Assembly: GCA_903879975.1 (NCBI GenBank) | Contig: CAIRNL010000561.1 | Location: forward strand, 1 to 9,964 | DNA: 9,964 bases | Source: an uncultured Chloroflexota bacterium | GTDB lineage: Bacteria > Chloroflexota > Anaerolineae > Caldilineales > Caldilineaceae | Reading direction: 5' to 3' | Shown here: positions 1-5,627 of the stretch, in pieces | Position numbering within the stretch: position 1 is the stretch's first letter | How the letters are laid out: each line of letters opens with the position of its first letter | Position numbers and translations under genes: made by a program | The notes under the pieces: generated by a model | The model's database searches: none | What the model was told of the DNA's origin: nothing | The model's input: only the letters and a program-made list of their open reading frames with translations

Positions 1-15
1 GAGAGGAGTGTTTTC

Positions 16-882
16 GTGAGTGAAACCAAGATGGACCCGGCCATGCGCTGTGGCAGTGTGCGGCTGGCGGTGAGGGAGCTGGAGCGCTCGCTGGCTTACT
101 ATCAGCAGCGCATTGGCTTGCGCCTGCACAGCGTCGAAAGCAACACGGCGCAGCTCGGCGCCGGCGAGACCATACTGCTCGAGCTGGTCGAGCAGGCCGG
201 TGCCCGGCCTGTGGCGCGCGGCTGCACCGGCCTTTACCATTTTGCCCTGCTCACGCCCAGCCGCGCAGCGCTCGCACGCGTGCTCAACCACCTGCTCGCT
301 ACCCAGACGCCTATTGATGGTGCCAGCGACCATGGCGTCAGTGAGGCACTGTATCTCGCCGACCCCGACGGCCATGGGATCGAAATCTACTGTGATCGGC
401 CGCGACGTGAGTGGCCCTTCGTCAAGGGCAGCCTGGGCATGACGACCGACCCGCTCGACGCGCGTGGCCTCCTGTCCGCCGATCGCAGCACTGCGCCGTG
501 GGACGGGATCGACCCGGCCACTCGCATCGGACACGTACACCTGCACGTCGCCGATCTGGCTGCAGCCGAACACTTCTACGTCGACCTGCTGGGCATGGAG
601 CTCATGCAGCGTTTCGGCGGTCAGGCTGCGTTCGTCTCGGCAGGTGGCTATCATCACCACCTGGGGATCAACACATGGGCTGGTGTGGGTGCACCGCCTG
701 CCCCGGAGCATGCCGCGCGCCTGCTCAGTTTTACGCTGAGCGTGCCCGCTGCGGACACCCTTGCGGCTCTGGTGGAGCAGCTGCAGGCCGGCGGTGTTGC
801 AGTCCGTGCTACGCCGGGCGGCTGGAGCGTAGACGACCCATCCTCGAATCGCCTCATGCTGAGGAGTATGGACAGCGCGTAG
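16..882 (+). CDS. VOC family protein, two-domain CatE/glyoxalase-like (putative ring-cleaving dioxygenase or relative)
   Basis: Encodes 288 aa. The start is GTG at 16, seven bases after a GAGAGGAG ribosome site (1-8). The protein holds four beta-alpha-beta-beta-beta units, as in two-domain vicinal-oxygen-chelate proteins such as Bacillus CatE (about 285 aa): units near residues 12-58, 72-127, 171-220 and 236-284. Family signatures are LYHFALL (His75), ADPDGHGIEIY (Glu123), IGHVHLHV (His173, His175) and YHHHLGINTW (His213-215). The family binds a divalent metal and includes extradiol dioxygenases, glyoxalase I and fosfomycin/bleomycin resistance proteins, so the substrate cannot be read from sequence. 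Odd points: the first unit has CGSVRL where a His is usual, and the last unit ends NRLML where a Glu (NRIEL-like) is common, so the metal site may be atypical. The promoter lies outside the window. Family call is firm; the reaction is not. Confidence 0.85.
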   Translation: MSETKMDPAMRCGSVRLAVRELERSLAYYQQRIGLRLHSVESNTAQLGAGETILLELVEQAGARPVARGCTGLYHFALLTPSRAALARVLNHLLATQTPIDGASDHGVSEALYLADPDGHGIEIYCDRPRREWPFVKGSLGMTTDPLDARGLLSADRSTAPWDGIDPATRIGHVHLHVADLAAAEHFYVDLLGMELMQRFGGQAAFVSAGGYHHHLGINTWAGVGAPPAPEHAARLLSFTLSVPAADTLAALVEQLQAGGVAVRATPGGWSVDDPSSNRLMLRSMDSA

Positions 883-900
883 GTGGGCCTACGCGCTGTC
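871..900 (+). terminator. Perfect 13-bp hairpin over the stop codon of the VOC gene
   Basis: GACAGCGCGTAGG (871-883) is the exact reverse complement of CCTACGCGCTGTC (888-900), with a TGGG loop. The TAG stop (880-882) lies inside the left arm. No T-run follows, so this is a U-less hairpin that could act as a terminator or as a 3'-end block against exonucleases. The pairing is seen directly; the role is inferred. Confidence 0.6.
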
Positions 901-1010
901 CTGCGCCCACGGCGCTGCCGGCTGCTGGGAGGTACGAACAGGCGTCATTCAACGCGTGAAGTAGACTCCTGGGTAGCTTTTCCCCCCCTCTGTTCTAAAT
1001 TTCACAATCA

Positions 1011-1019
1011 TGGTACAAT
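1011..1019 (+). promoter_or_regulatory. Candidate extended -10 promoter for the exported-protein unit
   Basis: TGGTACAAT fits an extended -10 element (TGn-TATAAT, five of six in the hexamer). No good -35 box lies 16-18 bases upstream, where the sequence reads near TGTTCT. Transcription would begin near 1026, giving a leader of about 187 bases. Confidence 0.4.
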
Positions 1020-1199
1020 AGAGACATCTCCAGCCTGAGCGCCGTTCCGCTTCACCGCACACTGGGCAGCATTCATGCGCCACGGCGCGAGGCAGAACAG
1101 ATCCGTGCTTGCTAGCGTCAGGAGGTGGCGTGCCATCTTGTTGCGCTTTCGCTGCGCCGGCCCCGCAACTGCCTGCATAACCATCGCATGCTCTCAGAA

Positions 1200-1206
1200 A
1201 AGGAGG
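1200..1206 (+). promoter_or_regulatory. Shine-Dalgarno site that fixes the start at 1213
   Basis: AAGGAGG sits six bases before the ATG at 1213. The open frame continues upstream to an ATG at 1075, but that start has no comparable site, and only the start at 1213 puts a signal peptide at the N-terminus. Confidence 0.8.
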
Positions 1207-1212
1207 ATCTGC

Positions 1213-2766
1213 ATGAAGGCACGGCTGATCATTTCCGTGATCGTTGGCATTGCGCTGCTCTGTGGCATGGTGCGCAGCACATTGCCCGGCGCAGCGCAAG
1301 ATGCTGCACCGGCAGACTCGGCTCAGGTTGACGGCCGATTGGGGAGCGGTTTCAGCTACCAGGGACGGCTGACGCAGGGAAGCTCGCCCGTGTCGGCCGT
1401 CTGCGATTTCGAGTTCACGCTCTGGGATGCGGTCAGTGGCGGCGCGCAGCAGGGTGCCAGGCAGACGGCCAGCAGCGTAGCGGTGAGCCAGGGAATCTTC
1501 ACCGTTCCCTCGGTCGACTTTGGCAGTCGGCAATTCATGGGCGATAGCCGCTGGCTGGAGATTGGCGTGCGCTGCCCGTCCGGCAGTGGCCTTTTCACGA
1601 CCCTGAGCCCGCGCCAGGCACTCTCTGCCACGCCCTACGCTCTGAGCTTGCAGCCCGGTGCGGACATTACGGGCAATGTGCTGGATAGTGGTGCAGACAC
1701 GGCAGTTCTGACAGTGGCCAACACCAACAGCGCGCTCTCCCCCGATGGTGCATACGGCGTACTTGGGAGCACGGCTTCACCGACTGGCGCCGGCGTCAAA
1801 GGCACGAGCACGGCAGGCGCCGGCGGTTACTTTTCAAGCGTCGCCGGCTTTGCTCTGATTGCGCCGGGCCCCAGCCTGATCGGCGCACGGACACCCCAGC
1901 AGATCGGTATGTTGCGCTGGTATGACGCCAATCGCCTGGCCCCGTCGGTCGCTGTTGGTCTCTATCCGGATCACCTGGCGTTTGACGGCATGCACATGTG
2001 GGTGACCAATTATGGCACGAGTGACCTCTACAAAATCCGTGCCGCCGATATGTCAATCGTCGGCGTCTACGCCACCGTGAACAATCCGAACCCCATTGCG
2101 TTTGACGGGCAGAATCTCTGGGTTGCCAGCGAGACGACCGGCCACGTGGCCAAGGTGCGTGCCAGCGATGGTGTCGAACTGTTGCGGATGACGACGTTGC
2201 CGGCGGGTCACTGGGGCATGGCCTTCGATGGCCAGTCGATCTGGGTCTCCAACACCAATAACGGCACTGTGAGCAAGATCACGGCCAGCGACGGCAGTGT
2301 GGCAGGCACCTATGCGGTCGGCACCCAGCCCAATGGCATCGCCTTTGACGGCGCTGCGATCTGGGTTGCCAATGGCGGCGACGACACGGTCAGCAAGCTC
2401 AACCCCACGACAGGCGCCTTGATCGGCACTTACGCGGTAGGGGATGCGCCGATGGGCCTGGCTTTTGACGGCTCAAACATCTGGGTGGCCAACAGTGCTG
2501 GCGGTACGGTCTCCCGGCTGCGCGCCTATGATGGGGCGTTGCTGGGTACCTGCCCAGTCGGGGCCGGTCCTTTCTTCATTGCGTTCGATGGCTTTAATAT
2601 CTGGGTGACCCACTACACTGACCCAGGGGGCGTCACCCGCATACAGGCCAGCAACTGCGCTCTCCTGACATCGATTGCAACCGATCGCTATCCCTTTGGC
2701 ATCGCCTTTGACGGCGCCAACCTGTGGGTTGCCGACTCGCAGACCGGCAAGGTCAGCAAGCATTGA
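1213..2766 (+). CDS. Exported protein: YQGRL-type N-terminal module plus seven-bladed beta-propeller (YVTN/Vgb-like repeats)
   Basis: Encodes 517 aa. Residues 1-28 form a signal peptide (MKAR, hydrophobic core at 6-20, likely cleavage near Ala27-Ala28), so the protein is exported. Residues 46-150 match a module common in Chloroflexota and other environmental bacteria: FSYQGRL at the front, then FTLWD, GIFTV, WLEIGVR and LSPRQALSATPYAL. Residues 175-225 are Gly/Ser-rich (YGVLGSTASP, GAGVKGTS), like linkers seen after this module. Residues 250-517 carry seven AFDGxxxWV repeats, with the A of each at 256, 296, 337, 377, 417, 457 and 498, a period of 40-41. Seven copies predict a closed seven-bladed propeller. 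The last copy stops after its inner strands, so the stretch near 240-250 probably supplies the missing outer strand. The repeats resemble YVTN and virginiamycin-lyase (Vgb) blades, but no catalytic function can be assigned; binding at the cell surface is an inference. It is followed 11 bases later by a second exported protein. Confidence 0.85.
   Translation: MKARLIISVIVGIALLCGMVRSTLPGAAQDAAPADSAQVDGRLGSGFSYQGRLTQGSSPVSAVCDFEFTLWDAVSGGAQQGARQTASSVAVSQGIFTVPSVDFGSRQFMGDSRWLEIGVRCPSGSGLFTTLSPRQALSATPYALSLQPGADITGNVLDSGADTAVLTVANTNSALSPDGAYGVLGSTASPTGAGVKGTSTAGAGGYFSSVAGFALIAPGPSLIGARTPQQIGMLRWYDANRLAPSVAVGLYPDHLAFDGMHMWVTNYGTSDLYKIRAADMSIVGVYATVNNPNPIAFDGQNLWVASETTGHVAKVRASDGVELLRMTTLPAGHWGMAFDGQSIWVSNTNNGTVSKITASDGSVAGTYAVGTQPNGIAFDGAAIWVANGGDDTVSKLNPTTGALIGTYAVGDAPMGLAFDGSNIWVANSAGGTVSRLRAYDGALLGTCPVGAGPFFIAFDGFNIWVTHYTDPGGVTRIQASNCALLTSIATDRYPFGIAFDGANLWVADSQTGKVSKH
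1978..2763 (+). repeat. Seven tandem coding repeats of 120-123 bp (propeller blades)
   Basis: The AFDG-coding start of each unit lies at 1978, 2098, 2221, 2341, 2461, 2581 and 2704, so spacings are 120, 123, 120, 120, 120 and 123 bases. Each unit has GCxTTyGAyGGC followed by a (A/C)TsTGGGT segment coding (I/L/M)WV. Copies have diverged at synonymous sites, which argues for old duplications kept by selection on protein structure, not a recent expansion. Confidence 0.85.
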
Positions 2767-2777
2767 GAGGAGGTCGT

Positions 2778-3065
2778 ATGACAGTGCGGCGCATTTTCTG
2801 GGCGATGATGCTTGCTGCGTGTGCCGTGTCGATGGTGGCGCCGGTGCTGGCGTCCAGTGCAGCCGTGGATATCAACGCGTATGCGTTGCTGAGCTGGACC
2901 ACCGCACCGGGCGGCTCACTGCAAGGAGGCGCCTTTATGCTGAGTGGCAGCGCCGGCCAGCCCGCTGCTGGGCCGGCCACAGGCGCTGCGTATGAGGTGA
3001 ATGGTGGCTTCTGGCAGATCGCCGCCGCCTCCCATGGACTCTATCTGCCTGCGATCCGCAAGTAA
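2778..3065 (+). CDS. Small secreted protein with GxLSGSxGQP repeat-like core and YLPAIRK C-terminal tail
   Basis: Encodes 95 aa. The ATG at 2778 follows a GAGAGGAGGT site (2765-2774) overlapping the TGA of the upstream gene, so the two are co-translated or at least co-transcribed. Residues 1-27 make a signal peptide (MTVRRIFWAMM, hydrophobic core, VLASSA). The mature part has the pattern LLSWTTAPGGSLQGGAFMLSG, SAGQPAAGP, YEVNGGFW, which I know from many Chloroflexota surface proteins as 'GG.y.LsGtiGQpdAG...GG.Y.l.GGFW'. The end, GLYLPAIRK, matches the YLP-x-x-x-R/K tails common on secreted proteins in that phylum. The function is unknown. Its small size suggests a free surface protein or a partner of the propeller protein encoded just upstream. 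Confidence 0.75.
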   Translation: MTVRRIFWAMMLAACAVSMVAPVLASSAAVDINAYALLSWTTAPGGSLQGGAFMLSGSAGQPAAGPATGAAYEVNGGFWQIAAASHGLYLPAIRK

Positions 3066-3070
3066 TCGGT

Positions 3071-3098
3071 GCAGCCGCAGGTCGCGGCGCGCGGCTGC
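3071..3098. other. 8-bp inverted repeat after the small secreted protein gene
   Basis: GCAGCCGC (3071-3078) pairs exactly with GCGGCTGC (3091-3098) across a 12-base loop. It may be an accessory part of the convergent-gene terminator region; chance is possible in GC-rich DNA. Confidence 0.3.
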
Positions 3099-3108
3099 CA
3101 GCGCAGGC

Positions 3109-3143
3109 GGTCGCCGGTTGAACAGAACTCTCAACCGGCGACC
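3109..3143. terminator. Perfect 13-bp hairpin between convergent genes (bidirectional terminator candidate)
   Basis: GGTCGCCGGTTGA (3109-3121) is the exact reverse complement of TCAACCGGCGACC (3131-3143), with a nine-base loop. It lies 43 bases past the small secreted protein and 32 bases past the FBP aldolase/phosphatase stop on the other strand, so it can serve both. No T-run follows on either strand. Confidence 0.65.
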
Positions 3144-3175
3144 CACTCCCTGTGTGTGAGGCGAGGCAAGCAAAG

Positions 3176-4315
3176 TCACGCCGATGTCGGTATCTTGGCT
3201 GGCTGATCGAGTTTCTCGTGTGGTGCGGACCAGCGTCCAGCCAGCTTTTTCATCACATCGGGTAGTGTCGTATACTCCATCTCCTCCATCGGCAGGCGAT
3301 GCGGCTCGAAGGGACCGTGCCGTCGCAAATGATCGGCGATGACATTACACAGGCGCCGTGACTCGTCGAACGAGGGGTCGTCGAACATGTCCTTCGGCCC
3401 GATGAGACGGCCATTGGCGAGTTGGAAGCCGAGCGAGATGACGCGCGGCGGCCCGTCGAAACGGCTCGGATTGGCGTCGGCAAAGCGGCACGGCATGAGT
3501 GGCCCGTAGTGTGACCCACGCATCCAGCCCTGAACGATATGCGGCATCGAGAACGGCTCCAGCACCTCGCCCACGGCCGGAAACTCGCCCTGGCAACGCA
3601 CGATGCAGACCGGATCGTCTTTGCCCACATAGTGTCCGGCCAGCAGCGACAGGCGCTGCGTCGACGACGCCGCACCGATCTCGCCGGTCTTGCTGTAGAC
3701 ATGACTCACAATGTAGCGTCCTGACGCGCCGATGAAGACGAGCAGGTCGTACATCTCCTCCGGCGTTTCCAGCAGAATCGTGCGCCCTTGCTTGACGTCG
3801 AGCACCTCAAAGCGGAAGCCAGCGTGCATGGCCGGCGAAATCACCAGACCGGCGGTGTTGAAGGGGTCGGCAAACATGCGGAAGAGAGGCAGGTTCCATG
3901 CGCCGGCACTCGTCTTGTCGGCAAAGAAGACAATGACGGGTTCGCCGGTACGTTCGACAAAGGTCATCTCCGCCACACCCGGCCCCATGCCACGCACATT
4001 GCCGGAGAAGGCACTGCTCAGCAGGTCCTGGCCGGCGCCGTAGAGCTTGAGCCCCTTGGCGACGTCGGTGCAGTTCATGAAGACGTCCCAGGCAAGTTGG
4101 TGAATTGCCTCGCTATCGACGCCCTGGTCGTGTGTCATAATCAGACCGATGTCGTCACCGCAGGAGGTGACATGAAAGTCAAAGAGGGGACCCCGCAATC
4201 GGGCGCGTTCCAACTGCTCCTGTGCCTCTTCCAACAGGTCTGGGTGCATGTGTGAGTGGCCGACAAAGCCGCCGACATCGGCTTTGATGACGCTGAGCGT
4301 CAATGGGTTCGACAT
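3176..4315 (-). CDS. Fructose-1,6-bisphosphate aldolase/phosphatase (archaeal-type bifunctional FBPA/P)
   Basis: Encodes 379 aa, about the usual family length. The enzyme joins dihydroxyacetone phosphate and glyceraldehyde 3-phosphate and then removes the 1-phosphate, giving fructose 6-phosphate in one cytosolic, unidirectional gluconeogenic step. Metal-site residues typical of the family are visible: KADVGGFVGHS (Asp13, His20), CGDDIGL (Asp54, Asp55), GAGQDLL (Gln96) and FFADKTS (Asp133). The Schiff-base lysine and its tyrosine are present as HYVGKDD (Tyr229, Lys232). The motifs CQGEFPAVGEVLEP and QGWMRGSHYGPLMP are also characteristic. The ATG at 4315 follows AAAGGAGG. It lies 76 bases after the four-TM gene on the same strand, with no clear terminator between them, so co-transcription is likely. 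This class is known mainly from archaea and deep-branching, often thermophilic, bacteria. Confidence 0.93.
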   Translation of the reverse strand: MSNPLTLSVIKADVGGFVGHSHMHPDLLEEAQEQLERARLRGPLFDFHVTSCGDDIGLIMTHDQGVDSEAIHQLAWDVFMNCTDVAKGLKLYGAGQDLLSSAFSGNVRGMGPGVAEMTFVERTGEPVIVFFADKTSAGAWNLPLFRMFADPFNTAGLVISPAMHAGFRFEVLDVKQGRTILLETPEEMYDLLVFIGASGRYIVSHVYSKTGEIGAASSTQRLSLLAGHYVGKDDPVCIVRCQGEFPAVGEVLEPFSMPHIVQGWMRGSHYGPLMPCRFADANPSRFDGPPRVISLGFQLANGRLIGPKDMFDDPSFDESRRLCNVIADHLRRHGPFEPHRLPMEEMEYTTLPDVMKKLAGRWSAPHEKLDQPAKIPTSA

Positions 4316-4349
4316 GGATTGCCTCCTTTTTCCTTACGGGTGCGGACGG

Positions 4350-4365
4350 CCGCAGGTGTGTCCGC
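4350..4365. repeat. 16-bp inverted repeat, copy 1 (upstream of FBP aldolase/phosphatase)
   Basis: CCGCAGGTGTGTCCGC here is the exact reverse complement of 4844-4859. It lies 34 bases upstream of the start at 4315. Part of it also pairs locally: GCGGAC (4342-4347) with GTCCGC (4360-4365). Possible roles are an operator, a long-range RNA stem or a local RNA switch. Confidence 0.6.
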
Positions 4366-4391
4366 TTCTACCTTGCTGCACAGTCACTCCT

Positions 4392-4814
4392 CTAGCGTGG
4401 AGAGGGCATGCCCAGCGTGGGGCCGTGCGATTCGCCCGCTGTGCGCGGTGCCGTGACAAACCAATAGACGAACGCAATCGCAAAAAGCAGGTGCGCGGTG
4501 AGCGGGACGAGGGTGAACATCGGTGCAGGTGTGAAGACCATGATCAGGGTCAGAGTGGCCGTCATCAGCACCGCATAGAAGACTTCCATCTCCAGAACGA
4601 TGCGGATCTCATCCCACTGCACTGCTCGAAAAGCCAACCACGAACTGAAGGCCAGTCCGAGCGCAGCCACTCCCATCGCCCGTGTGATAATCGGGTCGAT
4701 TGGCCCGTAATTGGCGATGCGAGCGTACAAATCGGGGGAGATCAAGAAGAGCAACCCAAAGGCCAGTGCTACCAGCATATGGGCGAAAAAGGTGATTTTC
4801 AGACCGCGTGACAT
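4392..4814 (-). CDS. Small membrane protein with four predicted TM segments, function unknown
   Basis: Encodes 140 aa from the ATG at 4814, which follows AAGGAGGT at a spacing of about five bases; an upstream start in the same frame (to 4853) has no such site and would add a polar, non-membrane leader. Four hydrophobic segments lie near residues 8-26, 42-62, 76-94 and 100-121, with a short Pro/Gly-rich tail. Features that may be conserved are SPDLYARIANYGPIDP between TM1 and TM2, a family-like RAMGVAALGLAFSSWLAF stretch in TM2, and charged residues (WDEIRIVLEMEVF) leading into TM3. I recognise the general type, small DUF-like four-helix membrane proteins, but not a named family. It is the first gene of a likely unit with FBP aldolase/phosphatase and has a good promoter at 4901-4929. 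Confidence 0.75.
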   Translation of the reverse strand: MSRGLKITFFAHMLVALAFGLLFLISPDLYARIANYGPIDPIITRAMGVAALGLAFSSWLAFRAVQWDEIRIVLEMEVFYAVLMTATLTLIMVFTPAPMFTLVPLTAHLLFAIAFVYWFVTAPRTAGESHGPTLGMPSPR

Positions 4815-4843
4815 GGCGTACCTCCTTGTGTCCAATGACCCTT

Positions 4844-4859
4844 GCGGACACACCTGCGG
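4844..4859. repeat. 16-bp inverted repeat, copy 2 (upstream of the four-TM gene)
   Basis: GCGGACACACCTGCGG is the exact reverse complement of 4350-4365 and lies 29 bases upstream of the start at 4814, inside the expected 5' leader. Locally it also forms a near-direct repeat, TGCGGACAC (4843-4851) and TGCGGTCAC (4855-4863), 12 bases apart. Confidence 0.6.
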
Positions 4860-4900
4860 TCACCCCAAGTCCTCCAATGGTCAAGGGACTTCTACTATTG

Positions 4901-4929
4901 ATCATACACCTGGGGCGCGGTGAGTTCAA
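4901..4929 (-). promoter_or_regulatory. Sigma-70-like promoter for the four-TM gene / FBP aldolase unit
   Basis: Read on the minus strand: -35 TTGAAC (4929-4924), a 17-base spacer, and -10 TATGAT (4906-4901). Transcription would start near 4894, giving a leader of about 80 bases. That leader can form an early hairpin, AAGTCC (4891-4886) with GGACTT (4872-4867), and includes the 16-bp repeat. Confidence 0.6.
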
Positions 4930-5087
4930 GCAGATTGGGAAGGAGAGGCTGATTGACTGACAGATTTTATTTAACATCAGGCAAATTGGCGCGAAAAAGG
5001 CGTTTTCCCAAGCGGCTCTTTGAGGGTAACTTGGAGTTATCAAACACAAGTGAACCAAAGGATCTGACAGTGGGAAATCGCCTTGAA
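4930..5087. other. Low-GC stretch without a gene, downstream of the UPF0175 gene
   Basis: Bases 4981-5160 are about 46% GC (83 of 180 counted) against roughly 60% or more in neighbouring genes. Short frames exist on both strands, but none has a ribosome site or resembles a known family. The position, just downstream of a UPF0175 gene, is where a toxin gene would be expected; I cannot recognise one, intact or broken. Confidence 0.45.
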
Positions 5088-5390
5088 CTATACGTTACCA
5101 TTTTGAATCTGGTTGGGCAAAACATGCGAATGAACGACTTGCGAAATGTGGTCACGGTGGAATTCTGCTTCTAGTTCTGTAGGCGTCTGGGTCTGAAGGA
5201 CAACACCCTGGCGCTTGCAGAAATCAAGGAATGTGTACCGGTCAACCCCTGCCAGTTCGCACGCCGCGCCGACAGATAGTTCTCTGGCGCGGTACAAGCC
5301 CAACGCGGCATACAGGCGGATTTTCCTGGAAATGCTTTCACGTGGCTCAGCCACAAACGGCTTGTCAGGGATCGAAATGGTTATCTGCAT
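5088..5390 (-). CDS. UPF0175 family protein (antitoxin-like), no toxin partner visible
   Basis: Encodes 100 aa from the ATG at 5390, preceded by AAGGAG six bases upstream. Residues 22-62 match UPF0175: SRKIRLYAALGLYRARELSVGAACELAGVDRYTFLDFCKRQGV contains the LYRxxxLSVGxAxELAGvxRxxFLdf-KxxGV pattern, a helix-turn-helix-like helical segment. Members are often the first gene of toxin-antitoxin pairs with PIN-domain (DUF3368-type) toxins. The C-terminal tail (70-100, TPTELEAEFHRDHIS... NGNV) is longer than usual, and the acidic motif common there is weak. The gene has its own promoter (5420-5447), diverges from the RDD gene, and sits beside a low-GC stretch, which suggests recent acquisition or a decayed pair. 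Role as an antitoxin or DNA-binding protein is inferred. Confidence 0.75.
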   Translation of the reverse strand: MQITISIPDKPFVAEPRESISRKIRLYAALGLYRARELSVGAACELAGVDRYTFLDFCKRQGVVLQTQTPTELEAEFHRDHISQVVHSHVLPNQIQNGNV

Positions 5391-5419
5391 AGGTGACTCC
5401 TTCCGTTGATTCCACTTCC

Positions 5420-5447
5420 ATCATACACGACTTCCAGGAAATCACAA
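5420..5447 (-). promoter_or_regulatory. Promoter for the UPF0175 gene
   Basis: Read on the minus strand: -35 TTGTGA (5447-5442), a 16-base spacer and -10 TATGAT (5425-5420). The -10 is embedded in GTGTATGAT, the same nine bases as in the promoter at 4901-4929. The start of transcription would be near 5413. Confidence 0.5.
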
Positions 5448-5536
5448 ACAGATTACTCAGCCAGGGAAGGAGGGGTCGATGTCACACGTGAAGCAGTCCC
5501 TTTGTCGTTGCCGCAGATGCCAGGTCTCCCAAAGGG

Positions 5537-5545
5537 TGGTATGAT
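5537..5545 (+). promoter_or_regulatory. Candidate extended -10 promoter for the RDD gene
   Basis: TGGTATGAT is an extended -10 element (TGn plus TATGAT), about 82 bases before the start at 5628. No clear -35 box is placed at 16-18 bases, as is tolerated for extended -10 promoters. Confidence 0.4.
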
Positions 5546-5627
5546 ACGAGCTGTTGCCGAAGGCCGGCACGGCTACTGCACGCGTTGGCGGCGCGACCCA
5601 CGCCCAGTACACCAAAGGAGGAGACTG

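Larger units (their letters stand above)
901..1212 (+). other. Intergenic region / long 5' leader of the beta-propeller gene
   Basis: This stretch of 312 bases has no convincing gene. It holds a C/T-rich run near 977-990, a candidate promoter at 1011-1019 and about 185 bases of untranslated leader ahead of the start at 1213. Open frames here (for example through 1075 or 1125) lack a good ribosome site and resemble nothing I know. I see no riboswitch-like fold. Confidence 0.5.

Noticed and set aside
1075..1212. Upstream extension of the propeller gene to the ATG at 1075
   Set aside because: It lacks a ribosome site, and it would bury the signal peptide behind 46 Arg/Cys-rich residues; the ATG at 1213 has AAGGAGG at ideal spacing.
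4815..4853. Longer start for the four-TM protein
   Set aside because: No ribosome site there, and the extra 13 residues are polar; the ATG at 4814 has AAGGAGGT.
4350..4859. The 16-bp inverted repeat as ends of an insertion sequence
   Set aside because: The gene inside is a membrane protein with no transposase features, and I see no target-site duplication outside the repeats.
4967..5155. Minus-strand frame below UPF0175 as a toxin gene
   Set aside because: It overlaps the UPF0175 coding end, is only 62 codons, and has no PIN-domain acidic motif or 'SDxSPLI' start.
4953..5174. Plus-strand frame in the low-GC patch
   Set aside because: It starts with a rare start codon without a convincing ribosome site and resembles no family; it lies antisense to UPF0175.
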